Below, in pieces: positions 57,718-64,000 of a stretch of DNA of 64,000 nt. A model generated the notes under the pieces. The model searched no databases. It worked only from the letters and a program-made list of their open reading frames with translations, and was not told the origin of the DNA. The stretch is from Candidatus Gastranaerophilales bacterium. GTDB taxonomy: Bacteria; Cyanobacteriota; Vampirovibrionia; Gastranaerophilales; Gastranaerophilaceae. Numbering within the stretch: position 1 is the stretch's first letter; each line of letters starts with the position of its first letter. The position numbers and the translations under genes were made by a program. The stretch lies in NCBI GenBank assembly GCA_944325785.1, contig CALVBN010000001.1:124001-188000 (forward strand), in the 5' to 3' direction.

Positions 57718-57726
57718 ATTATAGCA
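57718..57726 (-). promoter_or_regulatory. Extended -10 promoter of the recombinase operon
   Basis: TGCTATAAT on the minus strand matches the extended -10 consensus. No good -35 is seen, as expected for this promoter type. Confidence 0.5.
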
Positions 57727-58166
57727 CATTTAATAATAGGGCTAAAATATGCAAAATGAATTATATTTGAGCCTTATCAAAACATATCCGCAATAATTCA
57801 TTTCGGTACTTTTAGCCATATTGTTATTTTTATACATTGCCTGTAAGCCAAGAAATACAATTATTTCGGCGATTCTAAAAACGAAAGTTATTAATAAAAA
57901 ATGGCTACAACTCAGTATTTAAAGGGTTTAAGGACGCTTAAAAAGAAAATATTATTTTAGTCTATAAAGTCTAAAACTCTTAGTAGAAGAGGGTTTTAGC
58001 TGTATATGAAACAAATATGATTTTGTTTATTTTAAAAAAAGCCTCGAAATAGTCTCAGTATCTATGTTTAAAGCAATTTGTAAATTTTTGTAACGAATTT
58101 TCTAAAATGCTTTGTTTTGCATAGAAAACTTTTCAAAAAAGTGAAGAAAGTATAAATACTAAAATT

Positions 58167-58196
58167 AAAAGGAGTTCTTTTGTTGAACTCCTTTTG
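58167..58196. terminator. Terminator after the exported cargo protein
   Basis: AAAAGGAGTTC pairs perfectly with GAACTCCTTTT around a 7-base loop; the T-run serves the minus-strand gene at 58209. Confidence 0.8.
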
Positions 58197-58208
58197 CCTC
58201 TTAATTTA

Positions 58209-59252
58209 TTATATATCATTACTACTATTTAGCTTTTCCCCTTCTTGCATTGTCTTTTTCTTTTTAAAATCTGCATACTTGTTATTTAAATATTTTGTAT
58301 ATGTATAATTTTTGTAAGTTATTGCAAAATTTGGATGGTATTGTATTGCTATAAAATCATTTGAATGTTCGCCATCATAACAAGATCTATCGCGAACAAC
58401 TCCATATTTTTCAATATATTTGTTCAAAATAGAGTCTCTTTTTTCTTTTGCAATATCTTGCACAGCATTATTATAGTTATCAGTGTCAAATACCAATCTT
58501 TCAATAATAAATGGATATGCAATATGTTTAGTTGGACCAACTAAAACTTTTTCTGGATACATACTATAAAAAGCTTCTGATGGGACAAAATCAGCTCTAA
58601 CTGTAAAAGGTATTCCGTCAATATACATTTTATTAATGTATAATTCTACACCAGAAGTTAAACTTGTCATTCTTCCTTGTTGTCCATTCATAAAACTAAT
58701 CATAGTTGTGTAATCTTCTACTTTTTGGTTATATCTTTGTATGTAAAAACCATCTGGAATAAATTTTTCTAAATATTTAGAAATTGTAAGATTATCAGAA
58801 GCTTTATTTTTAAAATTAACTACAATATCATTGTCTGCAATAGTTTTGTCATTATATCTCAATTCAATATTTGTAACCGAATCATATTTTTTAAAAGTAT
58901 TAATAACATCAACAATTGAACTATCAGGTTTTAATCCACCAAAAAAAACAATATCAGCAATATTTGTTTCTTTATAATCATCCTCTTGTACAATTCCTTC
59001 TGTTGTAGAATTAGTATTTTCTACTTCATTTTTTTCATCATTTTCAACTTCATTATTCATTATTTTTTGAATTTGTGTGCTTCGATTAATAAATTCTTTC
59101 TTAAGATTTTTGATATTTGTAATAGTATTAATACTTGACGAACTATCAACAGTTCCTTTCAAACTATTTAAAGTATTATTAAAATCTCCTGCCCAAGTAT
59201 AGCATACTGTAGTTATCGCAACTAATAGACAACAAAACACCTTCTTTTTCAT
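58209..59252 (-). CDS. Exported protein of unknown function
   Basis: A 347-residue protein with a signal peptide (MKKKVFCCLLVAITTVCYTWA). An Asn/Glu-rich, probably disordered stretch (residues 60-95) leads to an alpha/beta region (SSIVDVINTFKKYDSVTNIELRYND). It then has segments such as GVELYINKMYIDGIPFTVRADFVPS and VGPTKHIAYPFIIERLVFD. No family comes to mind. It is very AT-rich, stands alone in the accessory region, and is probably cargo. Confidence 0.65.
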   Translation of the reverse strand: MKKKVFCCLLVAITTVCYTWAGDFNNTLNSLKGTVDSSSSINTITNIKNLKKEFINRSTQIQKIMNNEVENDEKNEVENTNSTTEGIVQEDDYKETNIADIVFFGGLKPDSSIVDVINTFKKYDSVTNIELRYNDKTIADNDIVVNFKNKASDNLTISKYLEKFIPDGFYIQRYNQKVEDYTTMISFMNGQQGRMTSLTSGVELYINKMYIDGIPFTVRADFVPSEAFYSMYPEKVLVGPTKHIAYPFIIERLVFDTDNYNNAVQDIAKEKRDSILNKYIEKYGVVRDRSCYDGEHSNDFIAIQYHPNFAITYKNYTYTKYLNNKYADFKKKKTMQEGEKLNSSNDI

Positions 59253-59464
59253 AACAATAAAACCTCTTAATTTTAATTAACAAAAGAATTTTACACTATC
59301 ATATATAAATTACACTATACAATAACTAAACGAATATTAACTTATAACCATGAATATGTAAATAATGTTTTCGTATGATTTTAAATTATCTTTTCATATA
59401 TAGCCGCATGTAAATAGGCATAAGCTATAGAATGTAATATCATTGAATATATAGAGGGGGAAAC

Positions 59465-59824
59465 ATGGCTTTAGAAAAAGAGTTTGGAAAAGATAAACCA
59501 TTGCTAACAACAAGTATAGTAGCTTCAATGTTAGATATTACTCCCGACAGACTAAGGACATACAATACAGAAAAGCTAATTAAAACTCATAGAAAAACAA
59601 CAGGTCAAGTACAGAAAAGACTCTACAGTCAGAATGACGTAGAGTGGTTGCGGTGTCTTAGAATTCTCATCCAAAAACACAAACTAAGCATTGCCTCAAT
59701 AAAAATCATCCTTCAATTAATGCACAAGAATCCAATAATAAATTTTCCTAAAAATGAAATAGGTAAAACTTTAGAAGAAATGCAAAACAATCCTAATTTC
59801 AAGATTATAGTTAAGAACTTTTAG
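59465..59824 (+). CDS. MerR-family transcriptional regulator
   Basis: A 119-residue DNA-binding protein. LLTTSIVASMLDITPDRLRTYNTEKLI is the winged helix-turn-helix with the MerR RxYxxxGL-like turn, followed by RLYSQNDVEWLRCLRILIQKHKLSIASIKIILQL, the typical second half. No effector domain remains. A strong GAGGGGGA ribosome binding site precedes the ATG. It is divergent from the exported cargo gene and may control the element. Its end overlaps the convergent next gene by four bases. Confidence 0.82.
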   Translation: MALEKEFGKDKPLLTTSIVASMLDITPDRLRTYNTEKLIKTHRKTTGQVQKRLYSQNDVEWLRCLRILIQKHKLSIASIKIILQLMHKNPIINFPKNEIGKTLEEMQNNPNFKIIVKNF

Positions 59825-60339
59825 AATAACTTCAGACTTAGACCGGAGTTAGGCTTAACAAAGTCAATTGTAGAGTTTTTAGAGAAACGTTTTCGATAAT
59901 CTCTCATAAAGAACAAAAGACTCTGCAAAGTATTTTTGCCAAAATAGCACCTGTTGAGCAAAGAGGCAGATTCTTTACGTTCGTCCATTGATTGCTTTGC
60001 TCTATAGATGATAACACTTCTATCTTCTTCTATAGCACGAACCAAGAGAGCCCTCATATAGTAACGGTTGAACTCCGAAAAGCTGACCATTTGAGATATA
60101 TTAGATGGAATTTTTCTACCGTTCAAATATTTTTCCCTAAAGAAAGATTGTACGAGAGATTTTTGGAGAGTTTCAACAGAGCCATTAGCAAAAGTTTCCA
60201 TTAGAATGTTTTTGTAGCTTGGAATAAATGCTTTTTGCATAGAAACAGGCTCATAGAATAAACCAAGCTTGCAGTCCTTTTCAAGTTCAGCAATCATATT
60301 CAAGCGTGTTGTTTCATCAAGGTTAGGAAAATAGAACAT
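59821..60339 (-). CDS. Protein of unknown function
   Basis: A 172-residue soluble, helical, basic protein. NGRKIPSNISQMVSFSEF and SLVQSFFREKYL are its most distinctive parts; it has no cysteine pairs, membrane segment or catalytic motif I recognise. AAGGAG precedes the ATG. The gene converges with the MerR-type regulator, overlapping it by four bases at the stop codons. Confidence 0.6.
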   Translation of the reverse strand: MFYFPNLDETTRLNMIAELEKDCKLGLFYEPVSMQKAFIPSYKNILMETFANGSVETLQKSLVQSFFREKYLNGRKIPSNISQMVSFSEFNRYYMRALLVRAIEEDRSVIIYRAKQSMDERKESASLLNRCYFGKNTLQSLLFFMRDYRKRFSKNSTIDFVKPNSGLSLKLF

Positions 60340-60409
60340 AAAAAAAACTCCTTAAAATTGTCTACTAAGATAATTTCAAGGAGAAAGAAAAGAAATTCAG
60401 ATGTACTCA

Positions 60410-60625
60410 CTAGGAGTCGATTTTGTTCAATAAAATACTATTCAGAATATCAGCTTTGTTGTGCAAAGTTTCAACTATAGGAGAAATGTTGAGAAGTTCG
60501 TTAATTTCCTTTTGGTTGGAACAGAAAAAAGCTAAAACAACAGACGTGTTGTAGATAAAATCAGCAAGAGTAGAAATTTTTTCGTACTCAGAAGAACTAA
60601 AATTGTAGATTTGGTGTGTTTGCAT
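60410..60625 (-). CDS. Small protein of unknown function
   Basis: A 71-residue, mostly helical protein (MQTHQIYNFSSSEYEKISTL, then VVLAFFCSNQKEINELL). I start it at ATG 60625, preceded by AAAGGA, not at the frame opening 22 codons earlier. It lies 70 bp upstream of the 172-residue gene on the same strand and may be co-transcribed with it. Confidence 0.55.
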   Translation of the reverse strand: MQTHQIYNFSSSEYEKISTLADFIYNTSVVLAFFCSNQKEINELLNISPIVETLHNKADILNSILLNKIDS

Positions 60626-60823
60626 GTGTTTGTCCTTTCTTTGCGTTTTTGTAGCAAAATCCGAAACGTAATAAAATTGGACATCTTGCACCTTGCATTT
60701 TTTTCAATAAAAGATTGTGGAATTTCGCTCACACAAAAATGTAGGTTTAGAAGATATCCAAAACCTACGCTAGACAGCGATTTTGCGAATTTCTTGTGTT
60801 AAACCGTATGTCAATGTCCATAT

Positions 60824-60857
60824 AAAAAGGATGATAATGAATATTATCATCCTTTTT
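60824..60857. terminator. Perfect 15-bp hairpin, terminator-like
   Basis: AAAAAGGATGATAAT pairs fully with ATTATCATCCTTTTT across GAAT. T-runs on both strands. Confidence 0.7.
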
Positions 60858-60992
60858 ATTTTTTATATTAATAGGTAATAGGTTTCTGGGTAATAGGTTT
60901 CTGGGACATTGAGACAGAGAAAATTTAATAAAAAACCAAACAGACAGCACGATTGGGGCTGTTTTTTAGTATTGAGATGAATGGGTCTTTTC

Positions 60993-61119
60993 TTGCACTT
61001 AGCTACTCTTTTCTTGCACTCTTTTGCACTCCATTTGCAAATTTTAAAAACCACATTAGGCTAAAATCGGCAAGGTGTTTAAAGATAAGCCCAGTGCAAT
61101 AAAGTGCAAAAAAGTGCAA
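60993..61119. promoter_or_regulatory. Inverted cluster of TTGCACT / AGTGCAA sites
   Basis: TTGCACT starts at 60993, 61014 and 61024; its complement AGTGCAA starts at 61093, 61103 and 61113. The last three, and the 61014/61024 pair, are spaced exactly 10 bp, one helical turn. The array is mirror-symmetric about 61056. It lies before the transposase gene, so it could be transposase end-binding sites or an operator. Confidence 0.6.
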
Positions 61120-61228
61120 TTTTATTTTTGCTTGCAATTTGAGATATCCCAAATTATCTAAGAGATAAAGATAAAGTAAGTTTTTGAAATAATATTTTTG
61201 ATTTACAATCGGTGTAATGGAGGTATTT

Positions 61229-61984
61229 ATGCTTGAAGCTATTGATATTAATTTTGATTTTACAACTGATACTCCCCATTATTGGGAAGATTTCAAATCT
61301 GGCAAAAGTTGTAAAGACCCTGATATATGGAGCCCGACTTTGAGAAAATACCAGCAACTTTTATATAGTAAAAATTTGCCAAATGGAGAAATGTTTAAGC
61401 TAGAGATAGGAAGTACTCCAAATAATTATTTATATTGGAAAGATTTTAGTTTTGGTAGTGATTCCATAATAAATATGTACATACATCATAAAACATTGAG
61501 TTGGCTTATTAATGATGTAAAGAAACAAATAAATAATTTTGATAAATTTTATGAGGATTATTTAAGAAAAAGTTACACTATTGGCGGAGAAATTATATTT
61601 CCTAAATATCCTATATCTATAAATGTTGAAAGAGGTCGATATAATGGAAAAATTAAAGATAGATTTGATTTAACATTAGAATGCATAAGACTTTTTTATA
61701 ATGAAGAACCAAGTCCATTATATAAAGCTTTAAAAGAAAATCATAATTTTTTTGAATTATTTGTTGATTTTAAAGGTTATGTTGATTTCTTTTATCTCAA
61801 TGATTTGGTTACGGAGGATTATAATTCTATTAATTTTTACTTAGATTTTGATAATTTTGAAAGAAATCCAAGACCTCAAACTGTTGAGGAATGGTTTACT
61901 CTTTATAATAAACAAATGGAATTCTTAAATGCGAGAAATGCCAGAATACATCAAAGTATAAATAACGTGTTGAAATGTCTCTAA
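61229..61984 (+). CDS. DUF6994-like protein of unknown function
   Basis: A 251-residue, AT-rich gene product. FDFTTDTPHYWEDF, DPDIWSPTLRKYQQLLYSKNLPNG and the later SDSIINMYIHH fit what I remember of the DUF6994 family, often found near mobile or defence genes; the match is from memory. Function unknown. I start it at ATG 61229, five bases after GGAGG. It lies between the TTGCACT cluster and the transposase gene, so it may be cargo at the end of the Mu-like element. Confidence 0.65.
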   Translation: MLEAIDINFDFTTDTPHYWEDFKSGKSCKDPDIWSPTLRKYQQLLYSKNLPNGEMFKLEIGSTPNNYLYWKDFSFGSDSIINMYIHHKTLSWLINDVKKQINNFDKFYEDYLRKSYTIGGEIIFPKYPISINVERGRYNGKIKDRFDLTLECIRLFYNEEPSPLYKALKENHNFFELFVDFKGYVDFFYLNDLVTEDYNSINFYLDFDNFERNPRPQTVEEWFTLYNKQMEFLNARNARIHQSINNVLKCL

Positions 61985-62064
61985 GACAGTATTTCAGGAC
62001 TTGACTTCTGTCTCAAAACGAGTGATGAATGTGTTGCACAAAGCATTACAAGGATTTTGAGACA
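61976..62064. promoter_or_regulatory. Palindromic TGTCT...AGACA sites before the transposase gene
   Basis: TGTCTCTAAGACA spans 61976-61988, TGTCTCAAAA is at 62009-62018 and its inverse TTTTGAGACA at 62055-62064, directly before the ATG at 62065. TTGAGACA also occurs at 60909-60916. Such arrays suit an autoregulatory operator or transposase binding sites. Confidence 0.5.
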
Positions 62065-63774
62065 ATGGAAAACCAAGTTGAGACAATCAAATACACCCCT
62101 GAGAAGGCAAAACAAAACGCTCTTGCAAAACTTGATTTAATCCGCAAATGGCAAGAATTTCGCCGTAAAGCAGTAAACAAACTTCAAGCAGACTATGATT
62201 TTGTCAAATTGCATAACAGTTCAGATTCCTACCTTTTCAGTGTTTTAGGTAAAATCTCACGAGGAAGCCTGCACCGCTGGAAAGCAAGTTTAGACGGGAC
62301 AGAAGATTATACAAGACTAATCCCCAATTACAAATACGTTTCTGTGAATGAGTACAGAACCTGTCTAACGGATGAAGAAATCAAAATATTTATGGGCTTG
62401 CTCCTACACCCGAATAGAATTTGTATTGGCAAAGCAATCGCACTTACAAAATACAAGCTCAAAGAACAAGGTCAAAGTTTCATACCTGCAGATATTACAT
62501 TTAGACGCTATGCAAAATGGTTTAAGGATAACAATTACGACAAATGGGTGCTTGCTCGAGATGGTGAAAAAGCACTTTCAGACAAAGTCGAACCATATAT
62601 TAAAAGGGACGCTAGCCTGCTTGATGTTGGGGATATTTTGGTCGCAGACGGGCACAAACTGGCGTTTCAAGTGATTAATCCGTTTACGGGCAAGCCTTGT
62701 CGAGCAACTTTGGTCGGTTTTTTGGATTGGAAATCAACTGCACTGGTCGGGTACGAAATTATGCTTGAAGAAAATACCCAATGTATTGCAAGTGCCCTAA
62801 GAAACGCAATAATAAACCTCGATATGGTACCAAAAATTGTCTATCAAGATAACGGTAGAGCATTTAGAGCAAAGTATTTCACAGATGATAAAGGGTTCGG
62901 AGAATTAGGCTTTTACGGACTCTATGCAAAACTCGGGATTGAAACGGTATTTGCAAGACCATATAATGCAAGGTCAAAGGTTATTGAGAGGTTCTTCAAA
63001 GAATTTCAAGAAGGATTTGAAAAACTAATGCCAAGTTATGTCGGCTCATCAATTATCAACAAACCTGCATACTTGAAACGAAACGAAAAATTCCACTCCA
63101 ACCTGCATAATGATTACATTCCAACTATAGAAGAAACAATCAAAATGATTGATATGTGGCTTAAGTTCAAGAACTCTCAACCCTGTACAAATGCTCCGAA
63201 TATGACAATCGCAGAGGTTTTGGAAAATCGTAAAAAACAGAATATTGATATAAACATGCTTGACGATTTGATGCTGGCGACTGAAGTCAAAACAATTCAG
63301 CGAAACGGCATAAGGTTCTTAAACTGCGACTATTTTGACGAAAGATTATACGGGCTGAGAGGAAAAGTTTTAGTAAAATATAACCTGTTTGATTTAACAA
63401 GCGTTAAGGTCTTTACACCCAAGGGCGAATACTTATGCACAGCAGAGCGAGTAACCGAAACCCATCCGATGGCGAAGCTTTTAGGAACGGTTGAGGATTT
63501 TGAGGATTACAAACAAAAAATCCAAAAGCAGCAAAAGCTAAGACGAAAAACTATAAATTCAGTAAAGCAATATTTAAGTAATGAAGAAGTTAAATTTATA
63601 GAGCAGAAAATGGATGAACCCAAAGAAGTTGAATTCAAACCGCATTCAAATAGCCTTCAAACCCTGTTCAAAAACAATTCAGAAAAATACGAATATTTGA
63701 TAAAAAATGACCCGAATAATCCTTGGATAAGTGAATTTAAACAAACAAAGGAGTATGAATTGCTTTATGCGTAA
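62065..63774 (+). CDS. MuA/TnsB-like DDE transposase
   Basis: A 569-residue transposase with an rve-type integrase core. Asp195 (LVADGHK), Asp262 (YQDNGRAF) and Glu308 (SKVIERFF) make the DDE triad. The N-terminal 170 residues are helical DNA-binding domains (KISRGSLHRWKASLDG, ITFRRYAKWFKD). The C-terminal part has a beta-barrel and a lysine-rich tail, as in MuA, TnsB and Tn552 TnpA. It overlaps an ATPase gene, the MuB/TnsC/IstB partner. I start it at ATG 62065, although a frame opens at 62029. It joins element ends to target DNA. Confidence 0.88.
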   Translation: MENQVETIKYTPEKAKQNALAKLDLIRKWQEFRRKAVNKLQADYDFVKLHNSSDSYLFSVLGKISRGSLHRWKASLDGTEDYTRLIPNYKYVSVNEYRTCLTDEEIKIFMGLLLHPNRICIGKAIALTKYKLKEQGQSFIPADITFRRYAKWFKDNNYDKWVLARDGEKALSDKVEPYIKRDASLLDVGDILVADGHKLAFQVINPFTGKPCRATLVGFLDWKSTALVGYEIMLEENTQCIASALRNAIINLDMVPKIVYQDNGRAFRAKYFTDDKGFGELGFYGLYAKLGIETVFARPYNARSKVIERFFKEFQEGFEKLMPSYVGSSIINKPAYLKRNEKFHSNLHNDYIPTIEETIKMIDMWLKFKNSQPCTNAPNMTIAEVLENRKKQNIDINMLDDLMLATEVKTIQRNGIRFLNCDYFDERLYGLRGKVLVKYNLFDLTSVKVFTPKGEYLCTAERVTETHPMAKLLGTVEDFEDYKQKIQKQQKLRRKTINSVKQYLSNEEVKFIEQKMDEPKEVEFKPHSNSLQTLFKNNSEKYEYLIKNDPNNPWISEFKQTKEYELLYA

Positions 63775-64000
63775 AATCTTTGTAAAAACAAATAACGTCA
63801 GAAACTTTATCGGACTTGTAGAAAATTTGCAAAATAAACCCAAAAACATTCCTAAAATGGGACTTGTGTATGGCGAACCTGGGCTTGGAAAATCACAAAC
63901 GGCTTTGTGGCTTGCCTGCAAGTATGACGGGATTTATATTCGAGCCTCAAACCTTATGACAAGCAGGTGGCTTGTTGAAGAAATCGTTAGAGAAATGGAC
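63767..64000 (+). CDS. MuB/TnsC-like AAA+ ATPase, 3' end cut by window
   Basis: Only the first 78 residues are in the window. MRKIFVKTNNVRNFIGLVENL leads to Walker A GEPGLGKSQT and the following LWLACKYDG helix, as in MuB, TnsC and IstB target-selection ATPases. Its ATG overlaps the transposase stop, so the two are coupled. GGAG lies about 13 bases upstream. Confidence 0.85.
   Translation, partial: MRKIFVKTNNVRNFIGLVENLQNKPKNIPKMGLVYGEPGLGKSQTALWLACKYDGIYIRASNLMTSRWLVEEIVREMD

Larger units (their letters stand above)
57516..58208. other. 693-bp gene-free region with operon leader and hairpins
   Basis: On the minus strand an extended -10 (TGCTATAAT, 57718-57726) would start the ATPase-recombinase operon with a leader of about 195 bases. 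A perfect 10-bp hairpin (TCTTTGCAGC/GCTGCAAAGA, 57548-57577) lies just before the small gene. A second hairpin (CTAAAACTCTT/AAGAGGGTTTTAG) is at 57971-57999. The rest is AT-rich with no reading frame I trust; an origin or transfer site could lie here. Confidence 0.55.
60626..61228. other. 603-bp gene-free region with clustered repeats, probable left end of the Mu-like element
   Basis: No reading frame here is convincing. In order it holds a perfect 15-bp hairpin (60824-60857), a GTAATAGGTTTCTGG direct repeat (about 60875-60905), a TTGAGACA motif (60909-60916), the TTGCACT/AGTGCAA cluster (60993-61119), and the promoter and GGAGG ribosome binding site of the next gene. Confidence 0.6.

Noticed and set aside
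57478..57729. 83-residue minus-strand frame over the operon leader
   Set aside because: It runs through the hairpins and into the 38-residue gene in another frame, and lacks a ribosome binding site.
61154..61357. 67-residue minus-strand frame
   Set aside because: Overlaps the DUF6994-like gene start and has no coding signals.

Overview
The window reads as a low-GC, Gram-negative, gut-type bacterial chromosome. There is no 16S gene here. Lipopolysaccharide-type genes, FliO, flavodiiron protein plus rubredoxin (an anaerobic lifestyle), a Na+-type oxaloacetate decarboxylase, frequent TTG/GTG starts and several lineage-specific small proteins with an N-terminal SFKG/NFxG tag make a non-photosynthetic cyanobacterial relative (Gastranaerophilales/Melainabacteria) my best guess. 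That placement is inference from memory of the lineage, not proof.

Layout. 1-4.7 kb is a cell-envelope glycan locus: a radical SAM protein ending in a 26-unit AG repeat, a GT2 glycosyltransferase, an MsbA-type ABC exporter and gmhA. 4.7-8 kb holds pyruvate kinase and a Pit/DUF47 phosphate uptake pair. 8-11.2 kb holds UDP-xylose synthase and UDP-glucose dehydrogenase, then a RAYT transposase with REPIN-like palindromes and a duplicated end of ugd. 11.2-15.6 kb has a pseudopilin, an 836-residue EF-hand protein and a repeat-filled gap. 15.6-21.1 kb is a tight housekeeping operon (HEAT-like protein, ruvX, DUF1292, a Clp N-domain-only protein, tilS, hpt). 21.1-24.7 kb has flavodiiron protein, rubredoxin and three lineage-specific small or membrane proteins. 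24.9-33 kb holds clpP-clpX, a convergent fliO-neuB-phosphatase operon, and a kinase-Nudix-aroH-receiver-TPR operon. 33-44 kb carries gyrA, ilvC, a Cys-rich exported protein, an orphan DNA methylase, an NhaC-like antiporter, rnhA and speD. 43.5-47.3 kb holds oadB-oadA and birA. 47.3-52 kb holds envelope and membrane proteins.

At 52.17 kb a tRNA-Ile(GAT) marks the border of an accessory region. Leftward-reading genes meet it in the order 38-residue protein, P-loop ATPase, large serine recombinase, large serine recombinase. This arrangement recalls the cch-ccrA-ccrB module of staphylococcal SCC elements. Cargo of unknown function, a MerR-type regulator and two unknown small genes follow. From about 61 kb a second mobile element begins: clustered inverted TTGCACT sites, a DUF6994-like gene, a MuA/TnsB-like DDE transposase and a MuB/TnsC-like ATPase cut by the window edge.

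Recurring themes are repeat-based variability (AG repeat, 8-bp tandem repeats, REPIN and other palindromes), possible leaderless promoters with a fixed 6-nt gap between the -10 box and the ATG, and two nested or adjacent mobile elements.
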